Below are positions 7,831 to 18,359 of a DNA stretch of 64,000 bases, one piece after another. Below the pieces are notes generated by a model. That model saw nothing but the letters and a program-made list of their open reading frames with translations, made no database searches and was not told the origin of the DNA. The translations under genes were made by a program, and so were the position numbers. Source of the DNA: an uncultured Pseudomonadota bacterium (lineage in GTDB: Bacteria > Pseudomonadota > Gammaproteobacteria > Steroidobacterales > Steroidobacteraceae); the NCBI GenBank assembly GCA_903929455.1, contig CAIYVA010000094.1, forward strand, positions 1 through 64,000. Direction: 5' to 3'. The stretch's first letter is position 1. Every line of letters begins with the position of its first letter.

Positions 7831-9732
7831 TTAATTATCCTTAGAAGCCGCTTCAAGGATGTCTGCCGCTTCCAGCCAAGCGATCTCAGTGGCGGCCATT
7901 TCTTTCTTGAGAGAGGCGCTTTTCTGCACTAATTCAGCCAATTTCGCCTTACCGGCTAAGCTGTACAAACCCTGATCAGTCAGCTGGCTGTCGACCGCCG
8001 CCACCGCCTGATTCAGTGTGTCTAGGCGTGCCTCTTGGCGGGCCAACTCGGCTCTTAAGGGCGCTAGGCGCTGGCGTTTTTCGGCTTCCAGGCGTTTGCG
8101 TTCTTTGTCGGTGACCGCGGGGCGGGCGGTCGACACGGCGTCTTCGGACGGATGGGTGTTTCGAAGCCAAACCGCGTAATCATCCAGATCGCCGTCGAAG
8201 GGTTTTGCACGGCCGTCGGCGACTAGCCAAAGCTCGTCGGTCACTAAGCGCAGTAAATGGCGGTCATGCGACACCAGCACAATCGCACCAGGGAAGTCCT
8301 GCAGTGCCATGCCGAGGGCGTGGCGCATTTCCAAATCTAAATGGTTGGTGGGTTCATCCAGTAGTAGGAGATTCGGGCGGTGTGATACCAGCAAGGCAAG
8401 TACGAGACGAGCCTTTTCGCCTCCTGAAAAAGGTGCGATCGATTCAAATACGCGATCGCCAGTAAAGCCAAAACTGCCCAAAAAAGACCGCTGCTCTTCT
8501 TCCAAAGCATTAGCGATCGAAGGTCCGCCATGTCGCTTGAGGTGCATCAGCGGAGACGCGTCGGGTTCCAATTGCTCCAACTGGTGTTGCGCGAAGTAAC
8601 CGATCGCAAGATCTTGTGCGCCATGCCGTTGCCCACTGAGTAACGGGCGTACACCGGCTAGCACGCGGGTCAGTGTGGATTTGCCAGCACCGTTACGGCC
8701 AAGCAAACCGATTCGATCGCCTGGTGAGATACTCAGCTGTACACGATCAACAATCACCGTCTGATCGTAGCCGACAGCGCCTTGTTCAAGGGCGAGTAAA
8801 GGTCTGGGTAACTTCGCTGGTGCATAAAAATTAAAAGAAAAGGGCGAGTCAACGTGTGCGGGAATAATGCGCTGCATGCGCTCTAACGCTTTTAATCGAC
8901 TTTGGGCTTGCCGCGCTTTTGTGGCTTTGGCTTTGAATCGCTCAACAAAGTCCATCATGTGCTGAATATCGCGCTGCTGACGCTGATAAGCAGTCGTCTG
9001 TTGTGCTAAGCGCTCTGCACGCTTACTTTCGAAGTCAGAGTAATGTCCGCTGTAGGCGATGATCTCGGCATTTTCAATACTGAGGACGCGGTTAATGACC
9101 CGGTCTAAGAATTCTCTGTCATGAGCGATCACGACCAAAAGACCAGGGTAGTTTCCCAGCCACTCTTCTAGCCATAAAACAGCATCCAGATCTAAATGGT
9201 TTGTGGGTTCGTCGAGTAGCAGCACATCAGAGCGGGCCATAAGAGCTTGTGCGAGTGCTATGCGCCGTTGCCAACCGCCGGAGAATTCGGATACCGGTCG
9301 TTCGATGGCCTGAGCAGTGAAGCCCAGTCCGGCTAGCAGGCGGGCGGCGCGGGCACGGGCGGCATAGCCGCCGATCGCATCGAGATTGGCGTGTAATGCG
9401 CCTACCCGAGCCCCCTCGCCAGCAGCCTCTGCGCTTAACAATTCGGCCTCAATACGCCTGAGCTCTCGGTCGCCATCCAGCACGCAGTCCACGGCCGCGC
9501 GCTGGTCCGCGGGCATTTCTTGGGCAACGCTCGCAATGACAAAGCCAGGCTGCACGCTGACCGTCCCTTCATCCGCCTGCAATTCGCCCGTGAGTAGGGC
9601 AAATAGGCTCGATTTTCCTGCCCCATTGGGCCCCACCAGACCGACCTTGTCGCCCATGAACAGGCTGAAGGTCGCGCCGGTAAATAAGGCACGAGGTCCT
9701 CGTCGGAGGGCGACAGTGAGAAAGCTGAGCAT
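7831..9732 (-). CDS. yheS: ABC-F family ATPase, YheS-like
   Basis: A soluble protein of about 633 residues with two ABC ATPase domains and no membrane segment. Domain 1 has Walker A GPNGAGKSS near the N-terminus, signature FSGGWQRR and Walker B LLLLDEPTNHLD. Domain 2 has GRNGAGKST, FSGGEKAR and LLLLDEPTNHLD. A basic inter-domain linker (about 240-320) and a charged C-terminal coiled coil (about 550-630) fit YheS rather than Uup or EttA. ABC-F proteins act on ribosomes, modulating translation or rescuing stalled complexes. The frame extends upstream to 9873, but family alignment (MLSFLTVALRRGPR at the start) places the start at 9732. Confidence 0.9.
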   Translation of the reverse strand: MLSFLTVALRRGPRALFTGATFSLFMGDKVGLVGPNGAGKSSLFALLTGELQADEGTVSVQPGFVIASVAQEMPADQRAAVDCVLDGDRELRRIEAELLSAEAAGEGARVGALHANLDAIGGYAARARAARLLAGLGFTAQAIERPVSEFSGGWQRRIALAQALMARSDVLLLDEPTNHLDLDAVLWLEEWLGNYPGLLVVIAHDREFLDRVINRVLSIENAEIIAYSGHYSDFESKRAERLAQQTTAYQRQQRDIQHMMDFVERFKAKATKARQAQSRLKALERMQRIIPAHVDSPFSFNFYAPAKLPRPLLALEQGAVGYDQTVIVDRVQLSISPGDRIGLLGRNGAGKSTLTRVLAGVRPLLSGQRHGAQDLAIGYFAQHQLEQLEPDASPLMHLKRHGGPSIANALEEEQRSFLGSFGFTGDRVFESIAPFSGGEKARLVLALLVSHRPNLLLLDEPTNHLDLEMRHALGMALQDFPGAIVLVSHDRHLLRLVTDELWLVADGRAKPFDGDLDDYAVWLRNTHPSEDAVSTARPAVTDKERKRLEAEKRQRLAPLRAELARQEARLDTLNQAVAAVDSQLTDQGLYSLAGKAKLAELVQKSASLKKEMAATEIAWLEAADILEAASKDN

Positions 9733-9812
9733 GGCTGTGATCCTAGCGGACGTGCATGTTACCTGCTCTATAGGCCTGTGCGCCCAAGCCAAGGTCGGGT
9801 AGCCTTGTCGGC

Positions 9813-10538
9813 ATGACGTCTTCTGCTCCAGCTCAGCCGATCTTCGGTTCCCAGGAACTGACCGGGCGGTCACGCGCGCATGTGATTGCTATTGAAAATC
9901 CGCGGTGCATGCTCCATCCAGCGACGGCACGGGCTTTTCTACGCTTGCGCCGCGCGGCAGCGCGAGCAGGGTTTGATTTGATGCCAGCCTCTTCTTTTAG
10001 AGACTTTGATACGCAGGTCCGCATTTGGAATGAAAAGTGGACTGGTAAGCGCGTACTCCTCGATCGCAATAGTCGGCCACTCAAAGCAAGCTCTTTGAAA
10101 CCAGCGGCACGTGTAGCAGCGATCTTGTTATGGTCTGCGCCACCTGGCGCAAGCCGCCATCATTGGGGGACCGATCTCGATGTATTTGATCGAGCCGCTC
10201 TCAGAAAGGGGCAGTCTTTGCAGCTGGTGCCAGCAGAATATGCGGCTGGCGGACCTTTTGCGCGCCTGAACGGATGGTTGACGGAGAACATCGAGACGTA
10301 CGGGTTTTACCGACCCTATGTGACTGACCGAGGTGGGGTAAAGCCTGAACCTTGGCACCTCAGTCATTGGCCGACAGCCTTGGATGCTCAACGACGATTT
10401 CGTTTGGCAACGCTCCGAGCGGCGATTGAGGCTGCCGACGTTCAAGGCAAAGATGCTTTGCTTAAGGCGTTGCCGCGCGTATATGCGCGTTATGTTCGAT
10501 CAATTGATCAGCCGCCTCGAAACCGGTCGGTCATCTAG
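9813..10538 (+). CDS. M15-family D-alanyl-D-alanine carboxypeptidase-like protein
   Basis: A 241-residue protein of the VanY/LdcB-like M15 peptidase family. The zinc-binding and catalytic pattern is visible as SRHHWGTDLD (His and Asp ligands, about residues 114-123) and EPWHLSHW (catalytic Glu and third ligand His, about 176-183). Such enzymes trim peptidoglycan stem peptides. No obvious signal peptide is present at the chosen ATG, so export is uncertain. It is divergent from the ABC-F gene (81 bp between starts) and nearly abuts the convergent HD gene, with 2 bp between stops. Confidence 0.85.
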   Translation: MTSSAPAQPIFGSQELTGRSRAHVIAIENPRCMLHPATARAFLRLRRAAARAGFDLMPASSFRDFDTQVRIWNEKWTGKRVLLDRNSRPLKASSLKPAARVAAILLWSAPPGASRHHWGTDLDVFDRAALRKGQSLQLVPAEYAAGGPFARLNGWLTENIETYGFYRPYVTDRGGVKPEPWHLSHWPTALDAQRRFRLATLRAAIEAADVQGKDALLKALPRVYARYVRSIDQPPRNRSVI

Positions 10539-10540
10539 GC

Positions 10541-11548
10541 TTAGACTGTTTTTAGATGGCTCACCATCAGTTGCTGCACATTTTGCATGGAGCTCGGGTC
10601 TTTCGTGAATAGTGGGGGCTGGCGTCTTAGCATCGACCACTGCTCACCATGCAAAATGTCTTCCAAATAAGCTCGGTGCTGCTGCATGGCCTGCAGGTAA
10701 GGATTTTCTCCATTAAATAAGTTTTCTAGGTGGTGATAGACGCCGCCGAAGCATCCATTCAGTCTATTTTTAATGGCCGAGTCAATGAAAGCAGGGGTCT
10801 TCTTCAGAAGATCGAGGCCAGAGCCATACAAGATACGCATCGTGCCAGTGGCATCGCGGTTTGCCGCCAACCCACCCAATACGAATTCCGGGTATAAGCG
10901 ATCACGGCATTTCTCTAGATAGCAGCGATCTGACATCTGTGCGATCAAATCCGCCGTCCCTAATAAATGGCCAACCTTAATGTCTTTCGGATTGTCGAGA
11001 CCAATCGCATCAAAAGCGATTTCGTAACCACTGAAATGGACCACTTTCATGGCGATAGGGGCCCACTGCGCCATGCCAATCGTTGGCATGAACTCACTTA
11101 AGAATTGCGCTGACCGACTGACGTGGCAGTTGGTGTATTCGGCGCCGTTGCGTTGCGTGTCGGTAATCTTTCGAACGTAGCCGGCGTCGTGGAAAATCGC
11201 GGTGATGAGTCCCATCGCGGCCCGCTCAAATCCGAGTTGATCATCAGGGCTCGCGCCACGCTCATAACCAACCAATAGACGAGCCATCGCCAGTGATGCG
11301 TCTAAGGTGTGCTGACGGTCGTGGTAGACGGTGTCAATACCCGTATAGCCAGGCAGCGAGCCACCGACTAAGTCTCCGAAGGTATGAAAAGCGGTCGCAA
11401 TCGGCGTAAAGGCTTGGCTTGGCCATTGCGCGGCGAACAGTTGGCGGACTGCTTCTGATACCGCCTCGGCTGAGCTGACTTGAACGCTGTCTGTAACGTC
11501 GTAGTCGCTACGGCGATGCGTGGAGTGGGGTATCTGCTCAGAACTCAT
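10541..11548 (-). CDS. HD-domain metal-dependent phosphohydrolase-like protein of unknown role
   Basis: A cytoplasmic protein of 335 residues with an HD/PDEase-like core. YHDRQHTLDA at about residue 69 supplies an early His, and IFHDAGY at about 118 is the HD doublet; later His residues (VVHFSGYE) and an Asp (GTADLIAQMSDR) complete the likely metal site. The layout resembles cyclic-nucleotide phosphodiesterase-like HD proteins rather than HD-GYP, since no GYP motif is seen. The substrate is unknown. It stands alone between a convergent M15 gene and xthA. Confidence 0.75.
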   Translation of the reverse strand: MSSEQIPHSTHRRSDYDVTDSVQVSSAEAVSEAVRQLFAAQWPSQAFTPIATAFHTFGDLVGGSLPGYTGIDTVYHDRQHTLDASLAMARLLVGYERGASPDDQLGFERAAMGLITAIFHDAGYVRKITDTQRNGAEYTNCHVSRSAQFLSEFMPTIGMAQWAPIAMKVVHFSGYEIAFDAIGLDNPKDIKVGHLLGTADLIAQMSDRCYLEKCRDRLYPEFVLGGLAANRDATGTMRILYGSGLDLLKKTPAFIDSAIKNRLNGCFGGVYHHLENLFNGENPYLQAMQQHRAYLEDILHGEQWSMLRRQPPLFTKDPSSMQNVQQLMVSHLKTV

Positions 11549-11634
11549 CGAGCCAGTCTAGTGGTAAAGCACCGCCGTCAGATAGCGCGCTACGTCACAA
11601 GTTTCTGTTCCGTTTTGGCCGTCATTTGCGCGCA

Positions 11635-12420
11635 TTAAGTTAAGTCGAAAGAGGCCACGACCGGGGTGTGATCCGAGGGCCGCTCCCAGTGCCGCGGCGT
11701 TTTGTCGATCTCACAGCGAACGCATTGTTTTGCAAGGGCTTCACTGGTCAATATGAGGTCTATCCGGAGCCCTGCATTGCGCCTAAATCCTGCGGCTCGG
11801 TAGTCCCACCAGCTAAAACTGCTGGGCGCCTGCTCAAAGCGCCGGAAAACATCGATTAAGCCCAACTTCTCTAGGCCTGCCAAAGCGCCTCTTTCGGGGT
11901 CACTCACCAGTACCTGGCCCTCCCATGCCTTTGGGTCATGCACGTCTTGATCGGTCGGCGCGATGTTGAAGTCACCGACCACTGCCAACTTCGGGTGACG
12001 GATGAGTTCGGCCTTGACGTACTGATGCAGCTGCTCAAGCCACGTCAGCTTGTAGGTGTATTTGTCTGAATCAAGCGCTTGCCCGTTCGGGACATATACA
12101 TTCAGGATGCGCACGCCCCGCACTGTGCCGGCGATCACCCGCGCCTGTGGATCCTCATAGCCGGGGATACCCTTCACTACGTCAGTCACTTGATCGCGCG
12201 CCAACAGCGCTACCCCGTTGTAGGTGCGCTGACCATGCCAGTCGCCATACAGGCCCAACCGTTGCATGTCGTCTGCCGGGAATGTGTCATCGGTAGCCTT
12301 AGTCTCCTGTAGTCCAATGACGTCGATTGGGCGGCTCGCCAACCACTGCTCCAAATGGCTCACACGCACCTTCAGTGAGTTTACGTTCCAAGTCGCTATG
12401 GAAAACAACGTCTGGCTCAT
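11635..12420 (-). CDS. xthA: Exodeoxyribonuclease III
   Basis: AP endonuclease and 3'-5' exonuclease of base excision repair, 261 residues, usual length. Motifs in order: IATWNVNSLKVR at the N-terminus, GLQETKATD (catalytic Glu), NVYVPNGQ, VVGDFNIAPTD (catalytic Asp/Asn), and SDHTPVVASF at the C-terminus (catalytic Asp-His). It is of the XthA/ExoA class. Its start overlaps the prlC stop by 4 bp, so the repair enzyme is coupled to oligopeptidase A. Confidence 0.95.
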   Translation of the reverse strand: MSQTLFSIATWNVNSLKVRVSHLEQWLASRPIDVIGLQETKATDDTFPADDMQRLGLYGDWHGQRTYNGVALLARDQVTDVVKGIPGYEDPQARVIAGTVRGVRILNVYVPNGQALDSDKYTYKLTWLEQLHQYVKAELIRHPKLAVVGDFNIAPTDQDVHDPKAWEGQVLVSDPERGALAGLEKLGLIDVFRRFEQAPSSFSWWDYRAAGFRRNAGLRIDLILTSEALAKQCVRCEIDKTPRHWERPSDHTPVVASFDLT

Positions 12421-14435
12421 GCAGCGATTCCCTCTTGCCGTAACAACGCAGCGATGTCCGGCTGTCTTCCTCTGAAAGCAATGAATGCTTCCATCTGATT
12501 GACTACGCCTCCGCGAGACAGTATTTCACTCAAGAAGCGTTGAGCCACTCGTTGATCAAATACACCTGCTGCGGTGAATGCGGCGAACCCGTCAGCGGCC
12601 AGCACCTCTGCCCACTTGTAGCTATAGTACCCAGCTGCATACCCGCCGGAGAAGATGTGGGTAAAACTATGTGCCTGACGATTGTATGGCGGCGGTTGCA
12701 CCGCACTCACGCGCGCCCGTATGCCATCAATCAGTTGCTGTAAGGATGCGTCATCTGCAGGTGGTCTTCGTGCATGGAGCTCGAAGTCGATCATTGCAAA
12801 CTCAAGTTGCCGCGCTGCCGCGAGTCCCGCATGAAAAGATCGGCTACCCAATAAAGCGTGCAACTTATCCATTGGCAATGGATCACCCGTTTCGATATGT
12901 CCAGAAATCAAAGGCAACACACTAGGCTCCCACGCCCAGTTCTCCATAAGTTGGCTCGGCAGTTCCACTGCGTCCCACGCCACGCCGTTAATGCCAGCGA
13001 GGCTCGGGTAATCCACCTGCGTCATCAAATGATGCAAGGTGTGTCCGAATTCATGAAACAAAGTCACGACGTCACGATGGGTCAGCAGGCTTGCGGCTGA
13101 GGCTGAGGGCGGTGAGAAGTTACAGACCAGATTGGCAACTGGATAAGCGCGCTCCTTGCCTGCGTTAAATCGCCCGACGACTTCACTCATCCATGCGCCG
13201 CCGCGCTTGTTTTCGCGCGCATAGAGATCGGTATAAAACCCACCAATCACGCTGTGATCGGCTGCATGCACCTCGTAGTAGCGCGCATCGGGGTGCCAGA
13301 CGGCAACCTCAGACTTCTGTGTAATGGTGATACCAAATAGGCGATGAGCAATATCAAATAGGCCACCCAGTACCGTGGTCAAGGGAAACCATGGTCGCAA
13401 TGCCTCCTCTGACACTGCGTGCTCGGCTTGTAGTCTCTTGTCGGCGTAGTAGGGCATATCCCACGCTGCAAGCTTCTGGCCAGCAAACGCTTCGAGTGCG
13501 CGAAGCTCTGCGCGTGCCGCCGGCACATAATGCGTACCGAGCTCTTCCAAAAATTTGATTACTGCCGTTGCATCGGGCGCCATTTTGGTCGCCAAAGAGA
13601 CATCGGCGTAGTGAGCAAAGCCAAGTAACTCAGCAGCCTCGTGGCGCCGTTTCAAAATATCCAGCATGACATTTGTGTTATTAAATTTAGGGGCGCTCGG
13701 CGTTTGGTCAGAGGCACGTGTCACCCATGCTCTATAAAACGTTTCGCGTAGCCACCGCGACTCGCCGTGAGTAATAACCGCGAGATAGGTGGGCTGATCG
13801 AGTGTCAGCACCCATCCCACGTGGCCGCGTTCACGAGCGAGAGCGGCCGATCTCACCAGCACATGCTCGGGCAAACCACGCAGTTGCTCCGCATTGTCTA
13901 GAATCAAAGACCAAGCTTGCGTAGCGTCCAGTACCTGCTCCTCGAACTTGGCCTGCAGTGCAGTCAGTTCCTGCATCACTTCCTTGAATCGCATTTTTGT
14001 CGCGGGCGGTAGGTTCACGCCTGCCAGGCGAAACTCAGTGAGTGCGTGCTCAATGACGCGCCGTTGCGCGACGGACAAGCTATCTGACTCCTGCTTGAGG
14101 ATGCTTGCATACGCTTCGGCCAAGTCACTGTTTTGAGCGATGTCTGTTTGATACTCAGTGAGCAGTGTCAGGCAGCTGTTATGCGCGGCGCGCACCTCAT
14201 CGGAGCTCATCACAGAGTTCAAATGGGATAGGGGTGCGAACACGCGGTTGAGGCGATGTTGTTGCGCCTCAAACGGTACTACAAAAGATGCAAAAGTGGG
14301 CGTTCCCCGGGTCAGCAGATTCGCCAGTGCCTGTCGGTTGTCGTTGATTTGATTACGAACGGCTGCCTCAGCGAGCACCGGGTTGATGGCTGTGTAATCA
14401 GGCAGCCCACTGCTTGCTAATAAAGGGTTGGTCAT
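12417..14435 (-). CDS. prlC: Oligopeptidase A (M3 zinc metallopeptidase)
   Basis: A cytoplasmic thimet-type oligopeptidase of about 672 residues that degrades small peptides, including cleaved signal peptides. The zinc motif is HEFGH in TLFHEFGHTLHHLM, with the third ligand Glu downstream in WDAVELPSQLMENW. The C-terminal FSGGYAAGYYSYKWAE segment is the usual M3 substrate-binding loop. The chosen ATG at 14435 gives the family N-terminus MTNPLL and has a GGCGGA ribosome site; an upstream start at 14462 is possible but less likely. xthA follows with a 4-bp overlap. It is divergent from gor. Confidence 0.95.
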   Translation of the reverse strand: MTNPLLASSGLPDYTAINPVLAEAAVRNQINDNRQALANLLTRGTPTFASFVVPFEAQQHRLNRVFAPLSHLNSVMSSDEVRAAHNSCLTLLTEYQTDIAQNSDLAEAYASILKQESDSLSVAQRRVIEHALTEFRLAGVNLPPATKMRFKEVMQELTALQAKFEEQVLDATQAWSLILDNAEQLRGLPEHVLVRSAALARERGHVGWVLTLDQPTYLAVITHGESRWLRETFYRAWVTRASDQTPSAPKFNNTNVMLDILKRRHEAAELLGFAHYADVSLATKMAPDATAVIKFLEELGTHYVPAARAELRALEAFAGQKLAAWDMPYYADKRLQAEHAVSEEALRPWFPLTTVLGGLFDIAHRLFGITITQKSEVAVWHPDARYYEVHAADHSVIGGFYTDLYARENKRGGAWMSEVVGRFNAGKERAYPVANLVCNFSPPSASAASLLTHRDVVTLFHEFGHTLHHLMTQVDYPSLAGINGVAWDAVELPSQLMENWAWEPSVLPLISGHIETGDPLPMDKLHALLGSRSFHAGLAAARQLEFAMIDFELHARRPPADDASLQQLIDGIRARVSAVQPPPYNRQAHSFTHIFSGGYAAGYYSYKWAEVLAADGFAAFTAAGVFDQRVAQRFLSEILSRGGVVNQMEAFIAFRGRQPDIAALLRQEGIAA

Positions 14436-14534
14436 AGAAAATCCGCCGAGTTGAGATGGCAATCGTAACAGAGGCCTAGCTATGACCGTATATGATGCTG
14501 GTCTTATGTTTTTCTATAGGTCCCCGACAGCCCC

Positions 14535-15881
14535 ATGACTACGCACTATGATTACTTGGCCATTGGCGGCGGCAGTGGCGGACTAGCGACTGCCCAGCGG
14601 GCAGCTGAATACGGCGCGCGGGTCGCCGTGATTGAGCCGCATCGTCTCGGTGGCACCTGCGTCAATGTAGGCTGTGTGCCCAAAAAGCTCATGTGGACCG
14701 CCGCGAGCCTCGCTCATGCGATGGAAGATGCGGCGGGTTACGGTTTTCAGGTGGTTCACCCGACGCACGATTGGCAGACACTCAAAACAGCACGTGATGC
14801 CTATGTTGGTAAGTTAAATGGCATTTACGAAAATAATCTCGCCAAAAAAGGCATTGATTGGATTAAAGGGCGCGCTCGTTTTGTGGATGCACACACGGTG
14901 CAGGTAGGCGACAAGCGCGTGACTGCCTCACATATTGTGATTGCTACCGGTGGCCAACCGATCAAGCCCGAGATCTCGGGCGCTCAGTGGGGCATCACAT
15001 CTGACGGCTTCTTTGATTTAACGCAGGTGCCGAGACGAGCGGCCGTAGTCGGTAGCGGATATATTGCAGTAGAGCTTGCTGGCGTGCTGGCTTCGCTTGG
15101 TAGTCAAGTCAGTCTGTTTGTACGTCAAGATCGCATACTTCGCCAATTTGACGCGATGTTGTCGACAGGCCTTATGCGTGAAATGGCGGCGGCCGGTATT
15201 GAGGTGGTCACTCACGCCGTGCCTGCGGCAGTTGAGCTGAGCGCAGATGTACGCACCTTGGTACTGGCAGATGGACGCCGTTACCCGGGTATCGATACGG
15301 TACTGTGGGCGATTGGGCGACAACCGATGACAGAGGACTTATCGCTACCCAATGCGGGGATTGACGTATCCGCTGCTGGTTTTATTGAGACTGACCGTTT
15401 TCAGAATACCCAGACACCGTCTGTGTACGCGATCGGTGATGTCACAGGCCGTGAGGCGTTGACGCCAGTGGCCATCGCGGCGGGTCGGCGGCTTGCTGAC
15501 CGCTTGTTCAACCATCAAGTAGATCGGGCGCTTGATTACGCGCTCATTCCCACGGTTGTCTTCTCGCATCCACCGATTGGCACCATCGGGCTTACTGAGG
15601 CTCAGGCAAGACATTCATTTGGCGACTCGGTTAAAACGTATGGCGCGAGTTTTGTGCCTATGTATCATGCACTCACTGAACGGAAAAGCCGCGTTGAGAT
15701 GAAGTTGGTTTGCCAAGGGCCAGATGAAGTCATTGTCGGCTTACATATCGTCGGACAAGGTGCTGACGAGATGCTGCAAGGTTTTGCGGTGGCCGTTAAG
15801 ATGGGCGCTACAAAACGCGATTTTGACGACACCCTAGCGATTCATCCAACCATCGCTGAAGAATTTGTGACTATGCGGTAG
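14535..15881 (+). CDS. gor: Glutathione reductase
   Basis: A NADPH-dependent flavoenzyme of 448 residues that regenerates reduced glutathione. It has the N-terminal FAD motif GGGSGGLA, the redox-active disulfide [16 protein letters not shown], the NADPH-binding Rossmann motif [11 protein letters not shown], the second FAD motif YAIGDVTG, and the C-terminal catalytic HPTIAEEF with the His-Glu pair. It is followed after 9 bp by the carbonic-anhydrase-family gene. gshA, the first step of glutathione synthesis, and gloA, a glutathione user, are also in this window. Confidence 0.95.
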   Translation: MTTHYDYLAIGGGSGGLATAQRAAEYGARVAVIEPHRLGGTCVNVGCVPKKLMWTAASLAHAMEDAAGYGFQVVHPTHDWQTLKTARDAYVGKLNGIYENNLAKKGIDWIKGRARFVDAHTVQVGDKRVTASHIVIATGGQPIKPEISGAQWGITSDGFFDLTQVPRRAAVVGSGYIAVELAGVLASLGSQVSLFVRQDRILRQFDAMLSTGLMREMAAAGIEVVTHAVPAAVELSADVRTLVLADGRRYPGIDTVLWAIGRQPMTEDLSLPNAGIDVSAAGFIETDRFQNTQTPSVYAIGDVTGREALTPVAIAAGRRLADRLFNHQVDRALDYALIPTVVFSHPPIGTIGLTEAQARHSFGDSVKTYGASFVPMYHALTERKSRVEMKLVCQGPDEVIVGLHIVGQGADEMLQGFAVAVKMGATKRDFDDTLAIHPTIAEEFVTMR

Positions 15882-15890
15882 GGGAAGACG

Positions 15891-16433
15891 ATGTGGCCTA
15901 TTCGATCGTTTGATGGCATGACACCGGCGCTAGGCGAGCGCGTTTACATTGACCCACAGGCCTGCGTCATCGGTCGAGTGTCTCTAGGTAATGATGTGTC
16001 AGTCTGGCCAATGGCCGTTGTACGCGGTGACATGGAGGCGATCACTGTCGGTGATCGTGTTAACGTGCAAGATGGTGCTGTGTTGCATGTCTCTCATAAT
16101 GGACCTCACGCACCTGGCGGCCGCTCCCTAACTATTGGTGCAGACACGACCATCAGTCATCGCGCGATGGTGCATGGCTGTACCATCGGGGAGCGCTGCT
16201 TAATCGGCATGGGATCGATCGTGATGGACGGAGTGACCATCGGCGACGATGTCATTGTTGGCGCAGGTTCCGTGGTGCCACCCAACAAGCACTTGCCGTC
16301 CGGTACGGTGTGGATGGGCGCACCCGCCCACCAAGCGAGAGTGGCTACCGCAGAAGAAATCAAACTCAATCTCTATTTGGCCACGCATTATGTGGCTGTT
16401 AAAAATCGCTATTTGAAGGCGGCGTTAGCCTAG
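15891..16433 (+). CDS. yrdA: Gamma-class carbonic anhydrase-like hexapeptide-repeat protein
   Basis: A 180-residue left-handed beta-helix protein with repeated hexapeptide units (I/V-x-G-x-x-x). The gamma carbonic anhydrase zinc histidines appear in VLHVSHN and SHRAMVHGC. The family is usually trimeric. Members such as YrdA/PaaY have zinc sites, but carbonic anhydrase activity is not shown for all of them. The conserved neighbourhood with aroE is common in gammaproteobacteria. Its stop overlaps the convergent aroE stop by 4 bp. Confidence 0.92.
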   Translation: MWPIRSFDGMTPALGERVYIDPQACVIGRVSLGNDVSVWPMAVVRGDMEAITVGDRVNVQDGAVLHVSHNGPHAPGGRSLTIGADTTISHRAMVHGCTIGERCLIGMGSIVMDGVTIGDDVIVGAGSVVPPNKHLPSGTVWMGAPAHQARVATAEEIKLNLYLATHYVAVKNRYLKAALA

Positions 16434-17275
16434 ATCGCGCGAATCATCGCCTGTAATTCCCGCAGCACTGCTTCGGTCGGCGGTTTCACCCCGCGCCAAA
16501 GATAAAATGCTTCTGCCGCCTGTTCGACCAGCATGCCGAGTCCCGTATAGGCCGCTTTAGCCCCATGCACCTTGCAAAAAATGGTGAAAGCGGTATCGCC
16601 CTTGCCGTAGGCCAAGTCATATCCCACGGTGTCACGATGAATGACCTGCGGCGCGAGGGCGGGTGTCTCGCCTGACAAACTAGCAGACGTCGCGTTAATG
16701 ACGATATCGAAAACAGTACCGCCTAAGTCAGATAACGACCGCGCCCTCACTGGGCCCTTACCTGCAAATAAGGCGGCAAGCGAATGTGCGCGATCTGCTG
16801 TCCGGTTAGCAATCGTCAAGGAGATGGGTTGCTGGTCGAGTAAAGGGGCTATGCAGCCACGTGCTGCGCCGCCAGCACCAATTAATAAAATATGGCGATT
16901 TGCCAGAGACACACCATGGTTTTTCATGAGATCGGTCAGCAAGCCCACACCATCGGTGTTGTCGCCCACTAAGACCCCGTCGCTTTGCTGCCAGAGAGTG
17001 TTGGCTGCGCCAGCTGCTGCCGCTCTTGGCGTCAGTGTATCTACGAAGGCAGCAGCAGCTTCTTTGTGCGGAAGCGTGACATTAAGCCCTCGACCACCTT
17101 CTCGAAAAAAATCTCCGACAAATCGTGAGAAGTCTGCGACTGCCACATCCACTCGGCCATACTCAATCGTTTGTCCGGTGGCCTTAGCAAATTCATGGTG
17201 AATCCAAGGTGATCGGCTATGACTAATCGGATGACCTACGACGGCATACCGATCCGCGCTTTGGCTAGCCATCAT
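16430..17275 (-). CDS. aroE: Shikimate dehydrogenase
   Basis: A NADPH-dependent enzyme of 281 residues that reduces 3-dehydroshikimate to shikimate in the aromatic amino acid pathway. Motifs are VVGHPISHSRSPWIHHEFA (shikimate binding), NVTLPHKEAA (catalytic Lys), GDNTDGVGL, the Rossmann motif LIGAGGAARG, and NATSASL. It begins 2 bp after the hemB stop, so the two form an operon linking haem and aromatic synthesis only by proximity. Two Met codons stand in tandem at the start, and either may be used. Confidence 0.95.
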   Translation of the reverse strand: MMASQSADRYAVVGHPISHSRSPWIHHEFAKATGQTIEYGRVDVAVADFSRFVGDFFREGGRGLNVTLPHKEAAAAFVDTLTPRAAAAGAANTLWQQSDGVLVGDNTDGVGLLTDLMKNHGVSLANRHILLIGAGGAARGCIAPLLDQQPISLTIANRTADRAHSLAALFAGKGPVRARSLSDLGGTVFDIVINATSASLSGETPALAPQVIHRDTVGYDLAYGKGDTAFTIFCKVHGAKAAYTGLGMLVEQAAEAFYLWRGVKPPTEAVLRELQAMIRAI

Positions 17276-17277
17276 CT

Positions 17278-18318
<1,041 letters not shown>

Positions 18319-18359
18319 TCATCACATGTGCTGGCATGATGCCACGAGTTTCTACAATG

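Noticed and set aside
9733-9873. N-terminal extension of the ABC-F protein by 47 residues
   Set aside because: The extension has no similarity to YheS proteins, and the family start is at 9732; it occupies the intergenic region shared with the divergent M15 gene.
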